From contig BSDZ01000003.1 of assembly GCA_030268105.1 (NCBI GenBank), positions 4,945,001 to 5,009,000 on the forward strand: 64,000 bases of DNA, given 5' to 3'. Of the stretch, positions 22,021-33,400 are shown piece after piece. Every line of letters starts with the position of its first letter. Position 1 is the stretch's first letter. The notes under the pieces were generated by a model, which made no database searches, was not told the DNA's origin, and saw nothing but the letters and a program-made list of their open reading frames with translations. Source of the DNA: Volvox africanus (lineage: Eukaryota > Chlorophyta > Chlorophyceae > Chlamydomonadales > Volvocaceae). The position numbers and the translations under genes are program-made.

Positions 22021-25000
22021 GTGTCCTGTCGCTTGTGCGCCATGTTCTTGAAGGCAAACAGCCCAGCCTTTTAGAAATATGGGAGCTTGAGAGCCCGCCT
22101 TGCGGGGACTCGGCGTGGGCGGGCGTCGCGTGCGACACGATCGGCAACGTCATTGGATTGGATTTCAGTGGCAAAGGTCTCACTGGGACCCTTCCTGCAT
22201 TAATTACAACGCTCGCTGGCTTAACATCGATGTGGGTCAGCCTCAATCCGGCTTTTACCGTTGTTTGCACTATGTGCCGTATTGTTCTGACGGATTCCCG
22301 TAATGCCGCTTGCTCAGCTTTCGCCGGGACTTTGTTGACCGCCGTATTATTCTTCTCTTATCAGGTCCCACAGAATTCCATCTTGCCATGTCGATTCTTT
22401 GGACCTGAAGATCCCCCGTTCTGTCTCACCGCTCGCAGCGTTTTGTCAAACAATGCGCTTTGGGGCACGCTGCCGCCTGAGTGGAGTGCGCTGGAGGATC
22501 TTGAAGTGCTGGTTAGTAACCTGAAAAAACGTTGTAACATACGTTTATGCGCCTATTTGTTTGTACGACACTGCGTCATCCTTCCCGATTACAGCGCAAC
22601 GCCTGAGCGCAACTATAACTCCTTGCGATCGCCACGCGCCGAACAGGCAATGGACACCAACCTATTGACGGGCCCGCTGCCAGGCATGTGGGCAGGGTTA
22701 CGGAGCCTCCGAGAGCTACGGCTGAGAGGCAACAATTTGTCAGGTGTCAAAGCGTGCGAAGGAAATATGTTTCGTCGGGTGAAAGGGTTGTGCCGGGATG
22801 GTTAGGCAATAACCAGTATTTTGCCGAATCGTTCCGGCAACATCCTGTTCACACGAGGCGCCGGAACGTGGCCAGTGCGCCTGCTCCTTAAGAAGCACCC
22901 CAATAATGCAATCCGCTTTGCCGCGCATGCAGGCGGTTGTTTGCCTGCGTCGTGGGGCGGAGGACTCGGGTCATTGCAAGACGTTGACATCAGTCATAAC
23001 CCACAGCTCTGCGGCGACAACTTGGGTGAGGCGTCGACACTTGCTCATGTTTATCACATTGCTCGCAATTGTTCCAGCTGCAGTCGTGTTGTAGGGCAAC
23101 ATGTCGTATAACCTCTTGATGGAGATTAGAAACCGTTGGACCTTCAACTTTCGACGGGTACCTTGCAGGCGCCTCAAGCAGCAGCCTTCCGGCATCTTGG
23201 GGCCGCCTAGGGTTCCTTCGATCACTGGCTCTCCAAAACACCGGTCTCGTGGGCACGCTACCGTCAGAATATTCCTCTCTGCCGCGGCTTGTCCAATTGT
23301 ACGCTAGGGCGGCGGCTCATAGGGGGGCATTTGGGGCTGGAGTGAAAGTGTCACCGTGGATAATGATGTGGGATGCAGGTTTGAGTAACTAGGGAATAAA
23401 GTAATCTGGTATCCTAATACTTGTTCTTATCTGGGCTGGTTGAGGTGGACACGGATGGACGCAAAAGTCATGGTGTAGGGCTGCATGCAGGCATCCGCCT
23501 CGATATCACATCAGCCTGGTCTAACTTGGACCGCTCACAAGCGACCTAATCTTCGCGCCCCGTCAGGGACCTATCCGTGAACAACATCTCCGGCACACTC
23601 CCTGGACAATGGGCGCCGGTGGGCAGAGGTGCCGTTAATGGTATTGGCACTGGCGGAAGCGGCCTGAATCAGATTCGGCGGCTGGACCTGAGTCGGAACT
23701 CCTTACAGGGCACATTGCCGCCGTCCTGGTCGCAACTGCAGTCCCTGCAGCATATGTGAGTGTTCTGGTATGAAAATACTGACCAAGGTGCAAGGGTGGT
23801 GGCCTTCGCCTGCGTATAACATAGCTGATTTCGACAACCTATGGCAGCAGCGGTTACGGACCGTCCATCGTCTGATTGCCATATTTGCAGGCTGGCTGGT
23901 TTCTCGTGGCTTTTTCGATGGGGGACCCTTGGCTCAGATTTTGTCTCCAGCTTACCGCTAAGTTCACACGAGTGAGATCAGCCATGTCGTACTGGCAGCT
24001 CCTCCACACCGTTTCCGCTCCTGCACTAGACGTGCCCTTAAGGACGCAATCAACCCAAGCATTGATCGGCGAACTCACACCATCCCCAATTTTGCCACCG
24101 ATGCCCGTTTTCCTGCTTGCCACGGGCATCTTCACAGGAGCCTCCACTCCAATTCGCTTTCTGGGACTGTACCTGAGGCTTGGGGGGCATTACATGGCCT
24201 GGCTGGATTGCGTCTAAACGGCAACGCACCATTGTGCGGCCCGCTGCCCCACGTGATGCTTAGTGGGCACATTTCGTTGTTGTCTTTTCAATCCAGTGGC
24301 AAAAGTGACGATGGCAAAAATGGTAGCGTGAGCGAGGCCAGCCTCATCAGAAACGGTGACGGTACAGCAAGCGAGGCCGCAGCCCTGACGGCCGCCATCA
24401 CGGGAACAGCTCTGCTGCAGGAATGCCCCTGGGCGCAAACAGGTCCGTGTGGGGTGTTTATTAGCGTCTACTACAGAGCATCCAATGAACTTGGATGATT
24501 CGCTCGCTATGTTGTGGCGTTAACAGGCTATGATCAGCATTTCGTTCGGCTTGGAGCTGCATGCAAGCCACCATTGCCGGCACCATTACTAGGTCTCCCA
24601 CACACGGATGCGACCTATCACCCGTGAGCCTCAAAAAGCCGTCTGGCTGTGCGCCTGAAGATTTCACCTAATGCCTTCATTTCACTTTCTCGCAGCCGGC
24701 GTACTTCAAGGCATCCGCGGCTTGCTGACCGACCCACGGGGCGCCTTGGCGACCTGGGTCGCCGGCACGAATCCTTGCGGCTCGGCAGGGCCCTGGAGAG
24801 GCGTGGCTTGCGACGTGGCCAACGGCAGTGTGGTGGGGCTGGATCTGCGATACATGGGACTACAGGGCTCAATTCCTGCCCAGCTGGCAATGCTTGAGAG
24901 CAGCCTGAGGCAACTTATGCTTGACGGGAACAGTCTGACAGGTGAGGTGGTCCGTTGTTGACTCGGATGGGGATCAAGCTCGGCTCAGCATGGGCTACGT

Positions 25001-28000
25001 TGCAAGTCGACGGTAATGAGGGCCTGTATATTTACCCTTGCGGCGCGTGCCCTAGGGTGAGGGCTGAGGCCGAAGATCCGAACCCTAGATTTACCGTCGA
25101 CTGCTGCCAAGGTGTACCTTCTCTATTTGCGCTCGTCAGGCACGTTGCCCGAGAGTTGGGCGCTGCTGGGGCGCCTTAATGTTCTGTCCCTTTCTCGAAA
25201 CAACATTGGCGGCCCTTTGCCTGGCGCCTGGAGTGCGCTACATGATCTTTCTTATCTCGATTTGTCGTACAACACGCTGCGGGGCTCCCTTCCCGGTGTC
25301 TGGGGCAACGGCATGACGAACATCCGGCAGATGTGGGTCCCCGACTCGCACACTGCGTTTCCTGTCTGATGGTTAGCTGAAAAGGCTTTTGCACAACTGA
25401 GGGACTGCCGCACTGTGTGTGCGTCTATTAGGTTTTGCACGGCGTAATGCTGGGCGTTCTGTAATGACTGCTGTCCGTGAGCGGTGCACAATTTGTCCGA
25501 TATCTTCAACGGCCGCATTGTATATGCCTCAGTAGTTAGCACATGGCTCAGCACTGCAACATCATGGCCGCCAACAATATAAGGCCATAGGTAATCGCAG
25601 CAATACACGGCTGTAATGCGTGATCTTGATCTATATTCACATTACGTTGGGATCCCACCAGTCACGTGGACGGCAACAGCCTCAACGGCTCCCTACCGAC
25701 AGCGTGGGCAGGGGATGGTAGCAGCGCTAAGAACAGCGGGCTTGTAGTCCTGCGCTACTTGACGGCCGATGGTAACAGCCTAAGCGGCGGCTTGCCGACC
25801 CAGTGGGACCGACTGCGGGAGCTGCAGGTGCTCAGCCTGAAGGACAACCTGCTGGAGGGGTCGGTGCCGGTCAGCTGGGTGCAAGGTATGACAAACCTCA
25901 GGTAGGCTCAATGGCAGACTGCGTGGCCGGTAGAGGGTGTCGGCAGCCCCAGATCCTCACCTTCAGTGTGCAGAGTCAAACAGTCGGTGCTTGTGACTCG
26001 TGCACATGCTGGATAGACATGGAATTTTCGACTGGAAACGCGCCACAATTGCCGCCATAACCAACCCTTAGTTAAGGTGACTAGAGCCATCTTTCGCAAG
26101 CACTGGTAGAAGCTCCGCGCGGTGCCGGACAACTACCTGCCATGGTTTACTTTATCTTCCTTAGATCACCTTGCCCATTCTTATCTATATATGCTCCTGG
26201 ACCCGCTTCCCAGGTACCTGGGCCTCAGTACAAACAAGGCCGTCTGTGGAAATATACCCTTCCGTCTCCAGCCTGGTATTGATAGCGTTGCTCCCAACAG
26301 GTCCAGCATCACAAGCGTGATTTCCCCATCCTTCTCGCTACCACCAGCCTCTCCACCCATACCTGGCGTTCTCTCCGACGCGGCCTCTCCTGCGTATGCT
26401 GCCGAAGGGAGCGGGTCTGTCGGGTTGCGTCTGGAGGCCGACGCGACTCAACTGGAATCGCCCTGCCCGGACAGCAGCAATGCACACGGCCCGATGGCTG
26501 CAAGCGTGCTCCTGTGGGCTGTGGCAGGTAGGTGCAGAGGGAGCCTGGATACGCAGCGACTTCACGAGGGGGTATCTCAAAACAGCGGAGGAGGACAGAA
26601 CAAGGAATGAACGGACGGGAGGCTAACCTTGGTATACTCCAGCCCGAATGAGTTACAAATTAAACCAGTGCACGCCAGCTGTATCAGCTTTTTTACCTGC
26701 TCGTGTGTATCACGTGCTGCTTATGCCGGAGAGCGGGATTAGTCAGTGTTTGGAGGGTCCGTTAACTGGGGTAAATTACTGGCGTCCGTCCCTCGACGTC
26801 GTCTCTTCATGCGCATTCTTGGCCCACAGGTGCAAGTTCGGTTGGGACGTTGGTGCTGGTGGGCCTCATCACCGCCGCCGTGCATGCCGTCCGTCAGAAG
26901 GGGAAGTGCGCTGGAGGCGCAGGGACATCAACTGAGCAGTCGTCGCCGTCAATGCGGATGTCGATGGCATCCAGACGGTTGGAAAACAGCGTTTGTAGCT
27001 TCCCACCATCACCACGGGTAAGATAAGGTTTGGACCTCCAACTGGTCAGCGCAGGAGCTGCAAGTTTCGCACGGTCGCACGATTCTGCGCCGCTTCACAT
27101 TGCTTCACATAGCTAAGGAAACCATAGATATTTGATTACGGAGCCAAAGCGAGGGCACCGTATTTAAGAAACAGTTTGTACTGATACAGTTTTGCAGGTT
27201 ATCTGCTTCGGCGACTCGTGTAGATAAGCTTGTCACATCCTTTCCTTCGTAACAATTGTAATTATTATCATTTCCGTCGCGATACTACCCGTGCTGCCCT
27301 GTCTGCAGGCCCCTCCCGGGAGTCCAAACACGATGGCCGCCGGTGGACCTACCTTCCATTATGGCACCTCGCCCGGTCGCTTGCCAGGAGCAGCCCATAT
27401 GCACCCTAGCCCGGCACCTCGCGAGGATGCATCCACAACTTCCGCTGCCGCCGTCTTCAGGACTTCCCCTGAAGGCCCCAAACTCGGCGCTGGCGGGACG
27501 GTAAGCGTGAGGTGCGACGCCTCTTCTCCACAATCGCCAGCTCACGGGACGTACCGCAGCCGCTGCAACAGCGCACTGCCGTCTCCCAGGCCGACTTTGG
27601 AGGTGCTCCGACTGACGTCGTCGGGACGCCATGAAGCAGCTTGTGGTTCAGCTGCACAATCACCATCGCCGCGTCGGGCCTGCGATGGTAGCCCCAGTCA
27701 GAGCCGATTCGCTAACGAGCATGGAAGCAGTCGCTGCGGGACTCCTGTTGCTGCCGCTCGCATGCCGAGCGCAAGCAGGTGCGGGTTGTAGGTCTTTCAG
27801 TGGTAAAAACACATAATTAACCATCGCTTATGCCTGCCTGGTGCGCGATCTGAAGTACAAAATGTTGGATTTTACATGTATATCGGCTGTATGCAGCTCA
27901 ATTCCGGGTAAACCTGAACATTGATTGCGACACACCAGTCCTCCTTTTTCTTAAGCCACTATCGATATAAATCCAACCTCAGATTGTGGATGTTAAAATT

Positions 28001-29059
28001 CCGCCGGCGCCTAAATGATAGCACGACAGATGCCAGAATACATGCTGTATTTTGAAGTGACAGTAACTTGACTGGGTGCCGTCCCCTTGCTGCCAGGATG
28101 GTCAGTTCGCTCCTGGGCCATCGTCAAAGCAGCTGCGGTGGTGCTAACGGCGCCGGCGTTCCCGCGGCGTCTCCGCAGCGCCACCAGGAGCTCACTGATG
28201 AGAGTTTTGCGGCGGCTGCGGAAATTTACCAAGCCCTGCTCCTGTCGGGCGAGACGGGGGTTTCAGAGCAATGGGCTAACGAATCAGGCAGCGTCATGGC
28301 GACTCAGGAGCTCTCGGTCGGAGCGAGGTGCGCATGGGTTGAAGCACGTTAAGCAACATGGTTGTTATAAACCTACTTGACTAGTTCTGATGCGCGGGAG
28401 AGATTCATATACCTGTCCTGCCACTTGTAAAAATTAAATGCGTCTTCGGTTGTGTCTTACGCCCCCTAGAAGAGATTGCACGTGGCCAATGTTCGCCTTC
28501 CCCCGTGTAACTATTGCCATATAGGTCACCACAAGTCACGGTATTGTCTCACAATCCGCTGTACAATCAACGGGGGCCAGCTGATCCACGAGTTACTTGG
28601 GCCGATACGCCACCCTCGCTCTCGGGGCCCTTGCACACTTCTCCTGGTCGCCCGCCACCTACCGCATCGCCGCCCGCCAGCTGCTCTACTAACCGCGGCG
28701 CCAAGCTGCGAACCTCACCTGACCTTGATGAGGGCGAGTCATTACGGCAGCCTGGCAGTTCCGGGGCCTGTTCTCCTTGCGCCTTTCCGTTGCCCTTGGG
28801 GGCAAGTGCCTCTACGACCGCTAGTCCATCCGCTTCACTGGAGAAGCTTTGGCCACAAGCAAAAGAGGCTGCGCCTGTCGAAGTACCGCCAACACAGCCA
28901 CGGGAAGAACATCCGCCCCTGCAGGCAGCGCTGACGTTCATGCTGCGGGAGATGTTGCCGGGCGAAAGTAATGGCGCTGCCCAAGTTGGCAATGAGGAGG
29001 AGCTGACAGCCAGGCTGAACTCTGTTGTTAGGCGTGTCCCAGAGCTCGAAGAATTATGA
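22021..29059 (+). CDS. Transmembrane leucine-rich-repeat protein, two LRR N-caps, no kinase
   Basis: Fifteen exons: 22021-22231, 22439-22511, 22647-22743, 22933-23025, 23169-23298, 23567-23755, 24138-24442, 24696-24941, 25140-25332, 25662-25901, 26214-26527, 26830-27017, 27309-27778, 28097-28327 and 28525-29059. All junction phases agree; about 1170 aa, N-terminus missing. The first exon encodes a plant-type LRR cap (SPPCGDSAWAGVACD) and then plant-type repeats such as LSNNALWGTLPPEW, LRGNNLSG, LSVNNISGTLPGQW and LSRNSLQGTLPPSW. Exon 24696-24941 encodes a second cap (NPCGSAGPWRGVACD), followed by more repeats. After a Ser/Pro-rich linker, exons 26214-26527 and 26830-27017 encode a hydrophobic span ending VGTLVLVGLITAAVHAVRQK. 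About 440 Ser/Pro-rich residues follow, with no kinase. It is probably a surface protein for recognition or adhesion. It could instead be two genes, the second starting near the ATG at 24671, but the phase-1 junction fits one gene. Confidence 0.83.
25005..25102. repeat. Inverted repeat in an LRR-gene intron
   Basis: Perfect 12-bp arms AGTCGACGGTAA (25005-25016) and TTACCGTCGACT (25091-25102) enclose 74 bp, wholly inside the intron 24942-25139. Between them is a smaller near-palindrome, GCCCTAGGGTGAGGGC. It may be a small non-autonomous element. Confidence 0.65.
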
Positions 29060-30435
29060 TTTTATGATGATCTTATGCGGCAAGCAGCTCGTATGACAAC
29101 ACGTACATGTTTGTTAGAAACGCATAGCTCCCCACCCACGAGGGTACCAGGTGGTTTCGGTACCAGGAAGTACATGAAAAGGAGCGAGGTGTGCGTGGCA
29201 ACGTCTGGGCAAAGAGCTCGCATGTAGGATGTGTGTATATTTGCCTGCTACTTAGGGTTTTAGGGTTTTAGGCGGTTTAGGGTTTTTTACTGAGGCAGAT
29301 GGCTTCAGGTCTCTGGATCCTCAGTTCGTGTGTTTGACAGCCGATACCCGGCCACCAAAACGCATGCAACAGGATGTGCTGGGCTGCTGTTCTTATGGCT
29401 TTTCGCAACTCCCACCATTGCCATCAGGACATGTGCCTGAGCCACGACAAGCTAGGAGATTTGGACCGTTCCTCCGTTTCATTGCCCAAATCCTGGCTAT
29501 GCTTGTGGAAATGTGCGACAACTGTATAAGCTGGAATAGTGGACATGGAGCTTTACTTGGTAATCAAGTGCGTCGGAAAGGGTCGGAGGGCAAAAGCCGG
29601 CCACGGACAGACGGGGGATGAAAACCCTAAGACCCCCCACACGGACAGACAGGGATCGTGAGCGCCTTCCCCCATTAGTGAAACTCATATTATCTTGCAT
29701 AACACATGAATCATATTCAGTTCTAACAATTTCCACATCAGTCCCCTTACCGCACCCAGGTAGAAAGACCCTGACGGACCCGTGGGTCATCCGCAACAAC
29801 CCGTTTGGAGAACACGGTATATATTGCTTAATAGGCCACTGCTGTCAGGAGGATTGGACGCACAAGAAGAAATTGAAACTCTTGAATTTGACAGCTTTGT
29901 GATTTGCTTGATAGCTTGTAACTCCTAGGATAGGCCGTTGGACAGCAGTGCAGCAACACTTTGGACACAGCGAGCCCGATGAAACTACGAAACTGCAAAA
30001 TCTCGCATGGACCTGTTGAAAACCTTGCTAAAAGGCATATCTGGGGCGGGGATTAGATGGCATGCTTTTGGATAACCCTGGATAACCACCTAGGCGGCGC
30101 TGGAGGAACGGAAGAGGTTCCAGATAGAGGCTCTGGACGCTCACCTAACGCCGCAATTGAGGCAACACGCGCGTCATCGCTTATAACCTTTGCGAACAGC
30201 ACCACTGTTCTGCACCACAAAGAGCAATGATCACGGGAGGCCAAACTTGTTTCCCAAAAAGCATCGGAGAACCTTATTACTCTTTGTGCTCTGCTTGCCG
30301 TTTATCAACCGGGCTGCTATGGGCTAATAATGAGTCTCCCGCTCCTTGAAAGGGTATCTCGAATTTCTCGTTGATTAGGGTCTTTTTTTAGATGCTCCTG
30401 TCCTTTTAGAAAATCGTGCATGTAATTTGTCCCTG
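29060..30435. other. Intergenic between the LRR and GH32 genes
   Basis: About 1.4 kb between two plus-strand genes. It holds an interstitial telomere-like tract (29252-29288) and a TGTAA at 29917-29921, a possible LRR poly(A) signal about 860 bp past its stop. It also has a CACGGACAGAC direct repeat near 29605-29650. I recognise no gene in it. Confidence 0.55.
29252..29288. repeat. Interstitial telomere-like tract
   Basis: The tract reads TTAGGGTTTTAGGG, then TTTTAGGCGG, then TTTAGGGTTTTTT: about four degenerate units of the TTTTAGGG (Chlamydomonas-type) or TTTAGGG (plant/Volvox-type) telomere repeat. It lies about 190 bp past the LRR stop codon, well inside a gene-dense region. Confidence 0.75.
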
Positions 30436-33400
30436 ATGGCGACTAAGAACTGCGGCGGTCCTCCTGGGGCTCCAGGAAGATTGTGCGCGACACAGCGGTG
30501 CGAGCGGGTATCGCCCTTCACAGCCCAGAATGCTGGGCTGACCGCTTTCTCCGTCCCATTACAGTCCGTTGTCCATGAATCAAAGGGCAGTGAGCAAAAC
30601 ATGTGGCTCAAGGCCAGTCTGGCTTCACAACAGCGCCCAGCAAGTGAAGGTGATATTGTCGTCCCGCATCTCACTGCCGGCAGCGGTGCCGCTGCCAGCA
30701 CCGCGATATCACCGCTCAGGACAGCGGAGGACACGGGGCGATCGGCGATTGCGGCATCAAGGGCGGAACGGACGGTGCCGCCGCTGCCGGCTTCTGTTGA
30801 CAGCCTTAAGCCCGTGTATCACGTGATGCCAGTTAGCGGTTGGGGCTCTGACCCCAACGGACCCATCTTCTATAAGGGGAGATATCACCTGTGAGCAGAA
30901 GGGGGAGGCGGGGCAGGAGAGATGAGAGAAGGGGGAGGCGGGCCAGGAGAGATGAGAGAAGGGGGAGAGTGGAAAGCTGCTTTAACACATTCCACCGCCT
31001 TTGTAACGCCGTACACCCTGTGATGCTGTACAGGTTTTACCAGGCACGCCCAGGCACGTGCCAATGGTACTGGGGCATGTCGTGGGACCACGTAGTGTCG
31101 CACGACCTCGCGCATTGGGAGCGGCTGCCTATGGCCCTGGTGCCCACTCCAGGGGGCATTGACGCTGACGGCTGCTTTTCCGGATCCATTCAGGTATACC
31201 TTGACGAGCTGGGTGAGTTTGTTCCATCGTACGACATATCCACACCAAATATGCTACGTGTGCAGTACGAAGCTGGCATGCTTCTGCGAGTTTACTCCCA
31301 TCGCGGTTACCAACATGCTTTACAGAAGCGTCTACAGCGATGTCATGCTTTTACCTCGTTTATTCGACTTCCCCTCCCCTACCTAGCTTCCTACCCAACC
31401 ACCTACCTAACCACCTAACTTGGTTGCTTTCCTGCTCCTCTTCAACCCCCTTCGCTCCAGCTCGAGCCCCAGTCCGGCATTCCCGTGTGCTTCTACACTG
31501 CCGCCCGCCTGCGGACCAATCGGGAGGTGGCGCTGCCCCACCCGCCCCCCAGCCACGACATGGGGCTAAAACACATTGAGACGCAGTGCTGCGCCATCTG
31601 CGAGCCAGGTACGGGCCCCTCAGGGAGGAGGGTACGATAGGAATGCGGGAAGCGGTGAATGCGCCAGGGTGGTGGCCATGCCGGGTTATTAATGTCCGTT
31701 ATCCTCCGGGTTCGGCTTTGCCTCGGGTCCCCATCTTCCCTCTCATCGCCAATGCCATGCCAGTATGTATACCGGCCAGTACCGCAGCTATAGCTAGAGC
31801 CAAAACTGCAGCGACGAGCCACCCACCTTCCACTGGTTTATTCGCACTCATTGTTTGCATTCTTACTGGCTCGATTCACACAGATGACGAGCTGTTAGTC
31901 CGTTGGCGCAAGGTTCCCATGCCCCTGATGGAGCTGCCGCACACGGGGCAGCTCACTGCGTGGCGCGACCCGTGGTTCTTGGAGCAGGGCGACGGACGGG
32001 GCCACGAATGGACGATGCTCATTGGCAGCGGGATCAAGGGAGGGGGCGGTACGGCATTGGTGTACCGCACGCAGGACATCACAAGAGGTAAGAAATGTGG
32101 GGCACGCTTTCCCCCCGTGGGATGGAGTGGGGGAGCTCAGGGAAGGCGGACAAAACCCGTGTCACCGTCTTCTGCCGCTCTCCGGGACCCCCTACCCTTG
32201 ATGCGTTTCTTGCCTCCACTCTACGGTCTGCTTGACACCATTCCTTGCATCCTTTGTAAACCAAGTCCCCCTACACACATACACACACATACACACATAG
32301 CTATCACTCCGGATTACCGTACTGACGACACCCAAAGTGCAATAGGCGAACTGACGTGGTTGGCTGAGGCTCTGTCCCTTAGCGTCGCCAAGCTTAAGGC
32401 TCGTGAGGCCTGTGTGCCCTGGCTGGCTCGAGTCAGGGGAGTGCGCGCGGCAGGACAGACAGACAAAGCCGTGTAATCCCCTCTGCTCTGTATGTGCTTC
32501 GGTCCGGCCAAGGCCCCCGGTGCTTGTCTTTTCAGGGCAAGTCGCTCACAATGTGACATACACACAGACACCACCTCAGCTTCACCACCTCATGCCCTAT
32601 TCATGCTCTTGGTAAATCACTTGTAGTCGCGGCCTAAGGCGAGTGATGGTCTGACCCACCCACCCGATCCTTGTTGTGAGGTTCAGTCCTTCATCAGCGT
32701 TGGGTTTGCCGCCGCCCATTCCCTCAGGCTGGCGCTTTGAGGGCCACTTGTGCAGCTGGCCCAACCCCGGCATCGGCATCTGCTGGGAGTGCCCCTTCTT
32801 GGTGCAGCTGCAGCCGCTGCCGCTGTGCGCCCACGTGCTGCCCACGACGGACCTGGCGGCGGTCTCTGCAACGGAACCTCCGTCGCCAGTGCCACCCGCA
32901 GCGCCGGCCCAGGCGGCCGAGGTGAATGCGCTTTCTGAACAATGGCAAGGGGAAGCCTGGGCGAAGTCGCCTTGGACGCCGCCATGTGCAGATTCACTAG
33001 CAGTAGCTGCAGATGCTGCTGCCCCGGCGCCGTCGGTCGCGGAGGGCAACACTGATGTGGGCTTGGGCAGTGAAGAGTTTTATAGCGGCAGCGGCGGTGG
33101 CGGCGACGGGAAGATAAACGTTGTTGGCGTTGCGAGCGCCGCCGGCGTTGAATCCACGGTCGATCGCCGTCGGGAGCGGGAGGGCGATCCGCAAAGCAGC
33201 GGTGCTCACGCCGGCACCGACGTTGTTCCCTCGCACGCCCTACCCGCAGTTTCGCATCCTGCCGCAGTCTTGCCGCCATTCCTGCCAGATCGCAGTGCGC
33301 TGGCCTTAGGACTGGTTGATACACTGCTTCAAGTCGTGACGTCAGTCTCACCCGCGATACCGTACACCACTGCAACCACCGCCGCTGCAGCCACCACTGC

